From contig CP137323.1 of the NCBI GenBank assembly GCA_033182465.1, forward strand, positions 62,001 through 126,000: a stretch of DNA of 64,000 nucleotides, given 5' to 3'. The notes under the pieces were generated by a model that saw only the letters and a program-made list of their open reading frames with translations, was not told the origin of the DNA and did not search any database. Numbering within the stretch: the stretch's first letter is position 1; the number at the start of each line of letters is the position of its first letter. Shown one piece after another: positions 11,948-22,312 of this stretch. This DNA is from Sanghuangporus weigelae (Eukaryota; Basidiomycota; Agaricomycetes; Hymenochaetales; Hymenochaetaceae). The translations under genes were made by a program, and so were the position numbers.

Positions 11948-13660
11948 ATGGCTGAACCCGACAAAAGTATCATTGTAATTGCTTCTGAAGTTTATACTGC
12001 ACGAGTGAGTCTCGTTTATTGTACATTTTGTCATATTTACACCATGTCACAGATGTCGCTCGGTTTGCACATTTTTCTTATTCGCTTTAAGTGCTGACGT
12101 AGCCATTTGAAGTTATGACTCTGACTGCCCTTGTGAGCGTTTTACGCCAATGCATTATGTGTATCTGACCTGTGGACTGTTAAGGCATATGACTATCTCT
12201 TGTCGATCGGTGAAGAGGCAGAACTTGTCTGGTCGTCTCACCTCTCTGTTATCAAAATACTGTTCCTCTTGAACCGATATGTTCCTTTCATCGGAACTGC
12301 TGGTCTTTGCTATCGTGATTACGTTTATTCTCTCGTGTTCGTTTGGTGTTTGCTTACCTATGTAATTTTTTCGGCTAGTGTATATCTCTTTTAACGCATC
12401 CGATCATTTGCAGGTTGTTCATATACTCTGTGTTCCGTGGTGCTTCTAATGTTTCCCTTTTCAGGATTGCGTTCCGGTCTTTTGGGTGTTCGCTAGTACG
12501 TATTTCTTCGTTCAGAGAACCTGCTTCTTTCACCTTTTAATTCATCTCTTCAGGCTTCGTATTTCTCCAATTCTATTTTTCAGGATGTGAGCATCGCCGA
12601 ACTATTGATTCACTCTACTAAATCATGCACATCGTCCTTTAAGTGATTCTCGTCGCTAGAGCGTATGCCGTATGGGGCGGCAGTCGAAAGAAAAGATCGT
12701 TTCTTATGCTTGGAATGGGATGCGTGGTCTGTCGTCTTCATAATGACTCAAGAAAATGCTAACATAGTTTCATCCCAAGGTAATGTGGAGCCCTGGTTTT
12801 TATTGCGGCGTTCGGTTCCTGAAATCAGCTACGAGTGCGTGCAAGCTTTCTCCGGATCGAAGAATCAGTTTTCATTCTTTTAGTAGTTACGAGGCTACCT
12901 GTCTTCCCTTTCGGCTGTCTCATTCGTTTAAATGGCCATATCGATTTTCTTGGTATGATCGACCTGCTGGTCTCAGAAACAGGTGAGTTCATGGTGAAAT
13001 TTTCATCCTTTGTATGGTCTTCAGACTCAGTTGGGGTGTCTAGTGGCTGTCGCTGTCCTGCTAGTCAAAGCCAGTGAGCGCAACAAAATATTCTTTCGCA
13101 TACTGCCATAAGTATCTACGTATATTCCGCAGTACAAATGCCACACTCGAGCATAATGAAGCGCATGTCAAGTGATGGTTCGTCCATCTACTAGCATAAT
13201 AGTCTACGACCGAAGCTTCTCGCTCATTTGACATCTAGGGATCCTGTTCTACATTATAATACTTGGTGAGTGTTCTGCGCTTTTCACCCCTCATCAGAAT
13301 ATATGATGATTTACTGTATGACATTTGTATGCAGGCGCGACGATAGCGAATCTCATTGTGCTGAATACTACATCTCCCGCCGTCTGCAACTTTCTACTGG
13401 CGTTAGTTAATCAAACTTCGTTTGCAACGTCAGAGTATATCCATGCTCATCTTCACTTTGATACAGGCCGCAAGCCGCGCTTCATAGTATCTGCTGCAAC
13501 AGATTACTCCTTCATATCAGAAAGGCAGCAACACAGACAGAGTTCTTCCATGATTCTCAATTGTCACCTCGGGAATCATACCTCCCGTCTTCTCAGCTCT
13601 CTGGGGAAGGTATCGAGATGCATTCGATTTAGGCTTCGCGTATTTTTCGATATTTTTTGA
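11948..13660 (+). CDS. DUF6533-domain multi-pass membrane protein
   Basis: Member of a basidiomycete-expanded family of predicted seven-pass membrane proteins of unknown function. Splicing from MAEPDKSIIVIASEVYTAR gives VMTLTALAYDYLLSIGEE and then AELVWSSHLSVIKILFLLNR, the DUF6533 signature (YDYLL, E-E, W, K-LFLLNRY). Later exons give VPVFWVFA, LVARAYAVWGG and ANLIVLNTTSPAVCNFLLAL, which fit later membrane helices and the usual last segment. I did not find a break, but the chain has many short exons and splice sites in the middle are uncertain, so an early-decaying copy is possible. A second DUF6533 gene lies at 60658-62513. Confidence 0.65.
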
Positions 13661-14215
13661 GACTCATCGATGAAGATGCTGAATGGTTATACATGTTTTC
13701 ATAAAGTTACAACATACCCAATTTACACATAGTGTTTATGACATGTACGACGAAGGAAGCAATCGATCCGAGGTGTCTGAAGGAAAGAATCATACCCACC
13801 AGGGAAATTACGAGGAGTAAACCAGGAGTACGAAAAGGACAGACGGCGTGATGAAGACGGCGGTATGGAGAAGGTTGTCCGTGATGCTAAAGTATATGAT
13901 ACACTGAGGAATTTGCGATGGAATGGTATGGGAGACAGCACTGGCAGGGTGGCCACGTGGTGCAATGTGTCATCAGATTACGACGGGCAGATGGAAAGGA
14001 CTGGTTGATGGTTCTGATGATTCTTGCGCAGACCGAGTTGAAGGAAATGGGTAAGCAGGAGAAGCCAGAATTCCGCAGCCAAGCACTGAGGAGCGCAGCC
14101 AGTAAGGAGTCCCATCTGCAAGTCTGATATCATGAAGTGTATAATATGGGATATACAAATAGAAGTGATAGTGACGACAAGTCCGGAATGGAGCTAATCA
14201 TGATGGCATGACGTG
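13661..14215. other. Convergent intergenic region
   Basis: Between the ends of the DUF6533 gene and the Mo25 gene. Minus-strand open frames at 13723-13965 and 13973-14158 are hydrophobic but carry nothing I recognise. Confidence 0.35.
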
Positions 14216-15448
14216 TCATAGATTCTGTATTTGCACTATGAGGAACTGTTTCTCGTCCTACAAAGAGAAGAAAGCGAATGAGAAACGACGTATAAAGATA
14301 AGAAACATGGAGACAAGTACGCACAGTGAATTGCTCGTCCTCCTTGTCGTTATGGAAGTCCCGCAGGAAGTCGAGCAACTTCTGCTTGTTCCTCCGGAGG
14401 ATAGCCTCGATTTGCGGAGGCTTCTTCGGGTTAGCCACGAATACCTGACATTGACATCAATATGATGACTACGAAATGCTTGCTATACTGAGATACAGAC
14501 TTTGAAAACGTGAAACGCTTCGAATTGAATGTTCCGGCTCTTGTCGCGGAGCATAATCATCATCATCTTGAGATTCTTGTCATTCGCAATGTATCGCGTC
14601 ATGACATTGAAGTTTGCGCGGTCCAGCAAAATCTCCCCGAGTAGTTTCAAGCTCTGACGTTTCGTAACGTAGTTCGTGCTGAGCAGTAGCGTGTCGAACG
14701 TTGAAAAGAAACGGTCGTAGTTCTTTTCCAGATACTCCGCGACCATTGGCTTATGCTTCGTAAGCGTCTCCTTCAGGTTCGCATAAGCATCGCACGATAT
14801 GCCGAATGTTGTCTTCTCGATATAATGCGGGAATTGATAAAAGTGATCCGAGTACAGGAGAATTTTAGCAAGAGCTTCATGTTTGAGCATGTCTCGCAAG
14901 ATCATTCCGGTATTAAGCGCGATCTCTTCGTCTTCGTATCCCGCCAATACTGCAAATAGCACATCCGGCTTTGATGTAAGGTATTCCACGGTCGGCCAGC
15001 GAGAGCCAATCTGCCTACGAAGCAGGTGCGTGAATATCGCCACTACGTCTTTACGAGCTTCGAATTCAAGACGTGGGAGACTCTGAACTAGATGATAGAG
15101 CAGATCAGTGGAATAGGCTTCTTGAGCGAGTTGCGCGACAAGTTCAGGTAGTGGATCTGCGACTCAGGTATGAGTAAGCAGCACTCTCGCAGAAACACTG
15201 GCTCTTACCCCCGTCTCCCAAGAGAATGCCTTTGATCTGCTGTAGGTATTTGGATACGTCTTCGTTTGCCTGTCAACATGTCACCGAATACGCATTAGCA
15301 ACGCCAAGTCCGTACACGTTGAACATCACAACCATACCTTTCGTCGACTCTCGCTACCTGGCGCGGTAGACTCGAGACGCGGAAGCACGTCTCGCAGAGC
15401 GCGTACAATATCCGTCGGCGTTCGTTGCTTTGTCTTGAAGAAATTCAT
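14216..15448 (-). CDS. HYM1: Mo25/Hym1 scaffold protein
   Basis: Mo25-family armadillo-like scaffold that binds and activates GCK/STE20-type kinases; in yeast Hym1 works in the RAM network for polarity and cell separation. The start MNFFKTKQRTPTDIVRAL is the usual beginning. The main exon contains TKPDV-type repeats, MILRDMLKHEALAKILLYS, DAYANLKETLTKHKPMVAEY, NYVTKRQSLKLLGEILLDR and MMIMLRDKSRNIQFEAFHVFK, all strongly conserved. The next exon gives VFVANPKKPPQIEAILRRN and FLRDFHNDKEDEQFT. The last exon at 14216-14257 supplies DEKQFLIVQIQNL and stop, matching the family's C-terminus. It looks intact. A snap-back MITE sits about 440 bp upstream of the start. Confidence 0.93.
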
Positions 15449-15887
15449 GGTTAAGTTCTATGAGGTATGTGATATGCCGTGTTCGTCTCGTTCGTGCCCA
15501 ATGCAGATGATAGATGCGATAAGTGATATATGTACGGGGGAAATAGTAAAAGGCGCTCTTGGGAGCAGATGAAAGCTGAATCGATGTAGCTGCCGCTCAG
15601 TTTATCGAACGCGTGTCCAGGAAGTTGACTAATCCGGGACACACAGGGCAAGAGCTGCAGAGACGATAACGATAAGATTTGGTACAAGATCCAGGAGAGA
15701 GTGCGAAACCTTCCGCTTCAGCGTGAGCTTGCAAAGCCAGAAGACGGTAGGAAGCAGGAGGAAGGAGGAAGGCAAGATAAGTATTAGACGGCACAAGGCT
15801 CTCGAACTCGGACATACGTCTCGTGACTTGTTTAACTGGTTTCGATCGACGCTCCTTTTCAGGCTCATCTGCAAAACCTTCGCGTAC
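15449..15887. other. Upstream region of Mo25
   Basis: Mostly non-coding. A minus-strand frame from about 15887 to 15627 is hydrophobic (LILILPSSFLLLPTVFWL) and could be an exon of a small membrane protein whose 5' part was displaced by the MITE, but support is weak. Confidence 0.3.
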
Positions 15888-16281
15888 CACAGCGGGCAAA
15901 CAGTTATTTAGACACGGACTAAATCCATTACTAGATGACAAATGAAATTTGAAATATAATAATGCATTTAGTCATGTAGTATATTTTATGTTTGTTCTTT
16001 GACTAGATGTTAAACTATATTTGAAATAACAAAAGGGATTTTGATTCGGATTTGGTAAACAAAGAAATAACTATACTTTCTTAATTTAGTAATTATAGTT
16101 ATTTCTTTGTTTACCAAATCCGAATCTAAATCCCTTTTGTTATTTCAAATATAGTTTAGCATTTAGCTAAGGAAAAGACATCAAATATATTGTGCGACTA
16201 AATGCATTATTATATTTCAAATTTCATTTGTCATCTAGTAATGGATTTAGTCCGTGTCTAAATAACTGTTTGCCCGCTGTG
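15888..16281. mobile_element. Snap-back (foldback) MITE, 394 bp
   Basis: Begins CACAGCGGGCAAACAGTT and ends with its reverse complement. The two halves pair over almost the whole length, with a poorly matched stretch roughly 85-130 bp from each end and a short central loop near 16080. It is flanked by the 3-bp duplication TAC on both sides. It is A/T-rich with no coding capacity. The terminal CACA.CGGGCAAA resembles the MITE at 57532 and the CACTA element at 30904, so I place it in the same superfamily. Confidence 0.9.
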
Positions 16282-16818
16282 TACGTAGTAAACTCTGACT
16301 CGGTCTGGTCTTTAACGAATTAGCACGCACGATGCAGACCTCGTATATACAAGGCTCCCGTGGTCGGCTTCTCACTTCCTGATCAGACTGTTTCGCTATC
16401 CGTGTACCTTTAATATGCTGACCAGACGACTCATTCAACTCATAGAGCTCTCTCGCGGTATAATGAACCGCTCTTCTACTCGAGAATTTTTAATTAATGG
16501 GAGGCTCTTCGTTGCTAAGTAAACAAACCGGAACAGACGGGTTGCTATTGGCATCTGGGCGCGTTCAGTCTGTACGACATACCATTACATATCAATGCCC
16601 TCCGGTTGCGTTCGGGCGATAGCAAAGAGCCTCTATGAAAGCCGCGTCTCGCGACGCTGCCGTTCCATAAGCGACACACTTACGTACTATCAAGCCATTT
16701 GAACGGTCAGTTTGCGCTCAAATTCAAGAATGTAGGAACATACTTTTTAAAGTGGTCCCTCCACCCTCGTCAGCTCCATGTACATTTAGTTTACTTCCGG
16801 GAATTTCTTTCTCCATCC
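16282..16818. other. Intergenic region
   Basis: No open frame with a recognisable domain. The small gene that follows ends at 16819 on the minus strand. Confidence 0.35.
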
Positions 16819-17356
16819 CTAAAGAGTGCTATATGAGTCCGTGACTGCGATGGGTGCGTCAATAAGCGTACAAGTATGCACTCCTTGCCTGTAGCTATTG
16901 CCCTTTGGATCGCTGAGTCTGGTCGATCCTGTGAGCGTTTCGTATAACTTCTTGAATGCTTCTGGCTCGTCAACTCCCCACGCGGTTATACTCTCGCCTT
17001 TCTCGAAAACTTTCACTGAACAAATCAAGAATTGATTTAGATATGTCTTTTTCCCTTGTATAGGCTTGAGGACACGTTGACCAAGCGCACCTACAGCGTA
17101 TGGCACATCACATTTGTCCTTCTTATCCCAGCGTGTTGAGTTCCAAGCCTCTATGATATATCTTTTCTCAGGATATTCTGGCGTTGAACAGACACATTTG
17201 TATGAGCTCAGTGAAACACTGATTCTGGAAATGACTCACTGCGTCGAAGGTTATCTTCTGCCTTCTGGAGATTATTTTCTTCCCTGGATCTACTTTTCTC
17301 ACTTCCGACCGACTTGGGCATGATTTGGTATCAATTCGCAATACTTCAAAGATCAT
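16819..17356 (-). CDS. Unrecognised small two-exon gene
   Basis: I do not recognise the family. Exon 1 (17240-17356) gives MIFEVLRIDTKSCPSRSEVR onward. An intron at 17167-17239 with GTGAGT donor and CAG-like acceptor joins in frame to exon 2 (16819-17166), which reads KRYIIEAWNSTRWDKKDKCD, then VPYAVGALGQRVLKPIQGKK and KVFEKGESITAWGVDEPEAF. The product would be about 154 residues, charged, with no clear signal peptide or membrane segment. The balanced composition and the clean splice support a real gene, but the start codon is uncertain. Confidence 0.45.
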
Positions 17357-17715
17357 AGGCCAATAAATGGTCTTTATGCATCGATCAGCTTTGCACTAAC
17401 TTAACTTTGCTTTTGCTTTGATTGAAGAATCCAAGTGGACTGAGGCATTGCGTAGGTGTAGACCTTAGACCTGCACGACCGAACTTATCATGATGACTCT
17501 GTTCGCTGGGCGAGACATAATGTAAAAGATTGTCGTAGATCGAGGGACGTTGAGATGTCTACTAACTATTACTAGTAAAGCGACTAAACATTAATCTACC
17601 TTTTCCTTTCCTCGGAAGATCGTGATTTTTTTTCCTTTTTGCACTATAAAGCAAACCATGATATTATTTTGCACAACGGTAAAGATCAAGTTTGCATGTA
17701 AAGCTGAAAGCTGAG

Positions 17716-17724
17716 TATATAAAG
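17716..17724 (+). promoter_or_regulatory. TATA box candidate
   Basis: TATATAAAG about 92 bases before the ATG at 17816, a normal distance for a fungal core promoter. Confidence 0.45.
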
Positions 17725-17815
17725 GTCCCGCGGAATAGCTCTGATAATCATACGTGCATTCTTTCGCCGTGCCAAAGTCCACCCAGGTAACGACATATCT
17801 GAGATACCAACATAA

Positions 17816-19142
17816 ATGTCCACCGAGACAGCGAAGGGAAGGCTTTTCAAAATCAATCGAGATTACACTCATGATGCATATCATTCGAGCCACAGTGTTT
17901 TGACTGACGACATACTCCTAAGAATGAGGACAGTGAAGCTTTTGCTCTGGCAGTTCGATAAAGTTGCTGCGAGCTTCAAAGAATTCAGCCATGCGCAAGA
18001 GGTTCAGGACGAAACAAAATTAAGAGACGCTCGAAAAGAGATCGGAAATCTGGAGAGGCAGTTTCAAGAGGAGCACAGGGCAAGATTACATATATTTTAT
18101 GAAGACATCGGAGTCAAGAACGAGCGGCAGGAGATGATGTTGCAGTTCCTGGCATCTTCCAGAGACATAGTTAACAGAGGGTCGTTGGAAGACAGGAAGG
18201 TCGTCGAAAAACTGTGGGACGATGGTCACAGGCATGCTACTATCATGTGGAATCTGTACGAGCACATAGAAACACGAGTCGAGCAGTTCCAAACAAAGGT
18301 CAAAGAGGCGCCCAGAGAAGTTGCGCGAATCGAACAAAGAGTGTTCAACCAGCACGGAGCCTATTCAGAGCGTGATATCCTAGACTTGGTATCACTAGTC
18401 TGGACGTTGGATCATATCACTACGAAAGCGTACAAACTCATAAGGGAGACGGGTGATCTACCGAGTCTAGTCCGGGCACAAAAGGCAAAGGAGTGCATAG
18501 ATGGACTGATGAAGGAAATGGAAGCCTTACACAAGGAAGTTCAGAGGAAGGAGAAGGAAAGGATGAAGGAAAACTTAGACAAGTTACGAAAGGACAAACG
18601 AAAGGAGACTCACATGAAATATGAAGTACGAATCAAAGTCGATAAAGTGGCGTTTTCAAGCGACGTATATGTACGAGATGGACTATCACCAATGTTTTGT
18701 GCAGCTAAGACCAGCGAAACCGAACCGCCTCGCGGTACACAAGGCCCAGAACCTATGAACTGGACACCCCCGATTTTAGAAGCCTTACTTGAAACAACAG
18801 ATGATCCTCTGGTAAGTCGCTAGACCAGCAGGGAAACCACGATATTGACTCCGGTCCTTCTTAGGTGATCGTATTGAAAGAATTGAAAGTATCGAGCTCA
18901 TTACACGGTACCTTTTCGGAGATAAACATCAGCATCAAACTCCCACAAAAGACTGGGAGTGTGTTTTCAACAAACTCGAAACACACCGGAAGCATCGGTG
19001 GTACAGGCTCTCATTCGTTGAGGATCACATGCACAAAGATGAAGTCTGCCAATTGTGTTGCTTACCTGTGCAGAGAGCCCAGCAAGAAGCACTGGATCAA
19101 CTCTGGCCGTTAGTGGGGGACCTTTTTCGGCAACGACTGTGA
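17816..19142 (+). CDS. Unrecognised coiled-coil protein, two exons
   Basis: Exon 1 encodes about 330 charged, helical residues with a coiled-coil-like stretch (EVQRKEKERMKENLDKLRKD) and no membrane segment. I do not recognise the family. After an intron near 18813-18865 two frames are possible. The one that follows the best donor (GTAAGT) gives an 82-residue tail of ordinary low-quality composition, ending at 19113. The other gives DRIERIESIELITRYLFGDK, then KDWECVFNKLETHRKHRWYR and HMHKDEVCQLCCLP to a stop at 19142. It is far more protein-like, with His/Cys pairs that could bind zinc. I prefer the second, which needs a weaker donor (GTCGCT) four bases downstream. Confidence 0.55.
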
Positions 19143-19806
19143 GCGGTGGCAAGTTAGTTGCTCTAGGGAACGTCGAGTCCGTCATTTCGCTGGGCCCAGG
19201 GCTACGACCACGTTTAACTTAGATCTTGTTATGTAGGAGTCACCCCGAGTATGCACCGCTACATGATAAGAAGTCGCGCCTCTTATGAACAATGGATGAT
19301 ACGCCCATAACTTGAGGTCCACGACTTCAGCAGACGTCATATCTTGACGAAACGAAGTAACTATCCACTAGCGCATTGACGATTTATCCCTAGAAAAAGA
19401 TGTTCAGAGTAATCGAATAGAATCTGGAAAAGAAGCTACCTGAATTGTATGAGTGACCAGTAACTCTGTTGAAGAAATTTCATGCACAGTAAATTGAACA
19501 TCGTACACTCTTCCATGCCATAGGCTAAAATCCGCGTCTTTGATGAACACGATGCGCAAAGTGAGGTTGCTCCTCAACAATTGAAATATGAAGACAATTA
19601 GATTGTTTGCTACTCGAAGCGTCACTCGGAAGCTAAACCAATCGGGTATCATATGCTAGAGTCAAGAGAGAAGTGTCCGGTGGTCAATGTAGGAATAGAA
19701 GATGTGCGGGTTATCTAGATGCAGTTGTGGTTGAAGAAGTGTCCTGAGAGGAAGCCGCATTTCGGAAGACAGAGATTTATGAGGTTCATGCAGAATAATT
19801 TATAGT
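19143..19806. other. Convergent intergenic region
   Basis: Between the end of the coiled-coil gene and the end of GNA1. The minus-strand frame at 19404-19652 has no recognisable domain. Confidence 0.35.
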
Positions 19807-20564
19807 CTAGGGATCGGTGATGGGCACGGAGATGGTCCAGGGGTAGGAACATTGAGTGACGCGTATTTTGCCTATGCACACCCACAAGTCAGCCAGAAAG
19901 CAGACGCTGTTACGAATGAAAATGTGGTGTACCATCTCATTTTCCTTCTTCTGGTAACCACATTTCTCATAGAAGGCTAGAAGTGATAAGTATTTTAGCT
20001 TCCACCTCACACAAAGAATTGAATACGAGCAAAGTGGACGTACGGATATTTTTATCGCTGCAGTTCAGAATCGTCTTATAACAGCCCTGACCCTCGCTAA
20101 TTCGGGTGAGAGCGTCGATGATCCGCTGCCCGATCTTCTTTCCCTGGCAAGACGCATCGACCGCGATGTCCTCGATGTGGCCAACCTTGCCAAGCCCGCG
20201 CAGGAACTTGCGCTCAATGAAGACGCAGCCGACACCGACAATACGGTCTGTCACACGGTCGAGCACTACGATAGTGTAGTACGTGTTTGGTGCAGCCTTT
20301 TGGGCCGTGAATTGCTCGACCCATTCTTCTTCACCTGGGTCGACTACGATTGACAATACCGAGAGCACAGACAAGTGACCACGCTTGTAGTCTGTGGATG
20401 CAAGAGGTCGAATCTTACAGATACGGTAATTAGATGAATAACGTTAGAGGGCAAGACGAAATGTGACTAACATGTAAGGACTTGTCCAACGCATTCTTGA
20501 CGTCCAACGGGATGACTTCTGCAGGGAACAGCAGCTCGAGTTGGGAATCAGGAGTCAAGGGCAT
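19807..20564 (-). CDS. GNA1: Glucosamine-6-phosphate N-acetyltransferase (GNAT family)
   Basis: Transfers acetyl from acetyl-CoA to glucosamine-6-phosphate (EC 2.3.1.4), a step toward UDP-GlcNAc for chitin, N-glycans and GPI anchors; a cytosolic dimer in yeast. I chose MPLTPDSQLELLFPAEVIPL at 20564 as the start because it matches the expected N-terminus. The next exon gives IRPLASTDYKRGHLSVLSVL, FLRGLGKVGHIEDIAVD, then QGKKIGQRIIDALT (acetyl-CoA pyrophosphate loop, Q-x-x-x-G-x-G/A type) and GCYKTILNCSDKNI. The last exon gives FYEKCGYQKKENEMVHH, the GNA1 C-terminal signature. About 35 residues follow the usual end point, so the C-terminus is longer than normal, or a further intron is missed. 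Confidence 0.92.
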
Positions 20565-20943
20565 CTCTCTCTTGATTAAAAACCTCTGGATTACGATCGA
20601 CTTAGGTATAAACCGGAAAAAAAGAGGCGATATTGAAACAGCAGGCAGAAGAAGCTGGAGAAGGGTGAAGCAAACTTGACGGCGCAGTGCGACCTTATAT
20701 GGCAACCAACTGATCTTCATCGCTCGCAGCAGATCACCGCCCTCGACAATTGATAACACAGGTTTAAGTCGGTAATTTCACGAGGAGATGCCAGCTGAAA
20801 AGCATTCCCGGTTTCATCACGCAAGACATTTGATGCGCTCGCCAAGAACGATTCGAATTACACATTATATACTCTAGAAGCAATACAGAATCTCTACAAG
20901 AAAATCAGGTGAACTGAAGTCTACCAGCAAGCGGCGACCAAGA
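20565..20943. other. Short intergenic region between GNA1 and SDR
   Basis: Non-coding spacer of about 380 bases holding the GNA1 promoter and the SDR 3' end. No distinct element seen. Confidence 0.4.
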
Positions 20944-22312
20944 TCATGAAGACATGGAAGATTCTACAACGAATCTCGTCTGTTCCTCCAGCCAGTCCCA
21001 TAACTTTGTACTTTTCTTTTCGTCAAGTATATCTTCCCGTGGCTTGCCTACACGTGCCCAGGGAATGAGGTACTACATAACGGATTGTTCAGGCAAACTG
21101 CCAGGGAACGGACAGCCGAGCGAGCATACCTTTCCATTAAGCCCTTTACCTTCTGGTGATGTACCGGCATATATTTGCGTGATGGCGCCTAGAGAGGTGG
21201 GCTTTAACTTAATGAATATACCCTAAAACCAGGAGTTAGCACACGTTTTTTTATTGGCATGAGAGGCATACCATCAGCCTTTTCTGGAAAGCTGGCCAGT
21301 GACGACCAAGTTCACTTTCTGCCGTTCCTTGTGTCGACAGAGTCATCAACAAAGCACAAATTCAGCAGGAATTCAGGAACTTACCTGGGTGGAGTGAGCA
21401 CGAAATAATGCCTTGATTTCCGTAACGTCTAGCCCATTCATTTGCCACCATGATGACGCCCTGCAAGGAAGTCAAGTACACTAAATGGAACAGCAAGCTG
21501 GAAGACTAACGCATTTGCTCTGATAATATAAATTATCTGGGCCAAATTTACGTCGCTTTTTGTCCGCTGGGCCATCTTTCTCACCAGGTTTCAACGTTTC
21601 CCACATAATGTATTCCTTGGGAGCTGCTGCATGACCAAGAGAGCTCGTATTCACGATCCGAGCATCTCCATTCTCAGATGCTGCTCTCTGTAGGAGAGGG
21701 AGAAGAAGCTTAGTGAAGACAAAGGGACCGACGACGTTAGTCCCAAAGGTCATGTCGTAACCGTCTTCGGTAAGTTGTTCTACGGGAGGCGACATTACAC
21801 CGCTGTGAGACGTGTCAATATGAGAAACGGTGGAAGAGGAGAAATAGATTGCACGCATTATTAAAGAGAATGTCTAGTTTCACTTCCTTACTGAATCAAG
21901 TCAGTTTAGTCTGATGAATTAGTGGTCGAGCTCGTACCTCTTCAGTTCTTCTACAGCTTTCTTTATTGAAGCAAAGCTTGACAAGTCCAAGGAAATGAAA
22001 TGTAGACCATCCTTCCCAATTTGTTCTCTAAGTTCTTTGATAGCCGCATTCGCTTTCTCTTCAGAACGGCAGGCAACGTAAACCTTTGCTCCATGCTCCA
22101 GAACTACCTTCACGCTCAGTCAGACGGACTGTAGCATCGTACGATATTAGACATCGTGAACGCACTCTCACAGTCTCTTTTCCAAGACCAGTATTTCCTC
22201 CTGTGACGACTACTACCTTCCCACTCAGATCAGGTACGTCCGCCTCTGTAAACTTTGGAGAGGGCGGGTATGCCTGGTCGAGGAACATCCCAAGCATATC
22301 AAGCTTGGACAT
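20944..22312 (-). CDS. Short-chain dehydrogenase/reductase, classical type
   Basis: NAD(P)-dependent oxidoreductase of the SDR family; the substrate cannot be told from the sequence. MSKLDMLGMFLDQAYPPSPK is followed by the Rossmann loop VTGGNTGLGKET (T-G-x3-G-x-G). Splicing restores KLDILFNNAGVMSPP (NNAG motif). Then come TFGTNVVGPFVFTKLLLPLL, catalytic Ser in RIVNTSSLGH and Tyr/Lys in YYQSK. Late exons give GNQGIISCSLHPG, AITQIYAGTSPEGKGLNGK and YLIPWARVGKPRED, the usual end of the fungal 'NAD(P)-binding protein / retinol-dehydrogenase-like' group. The stop is TGA at 20946-20944. The catalytic set is complete and the gene looks intact. It is transcribed in the same direction as GNA1. Confidence 0.9.
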
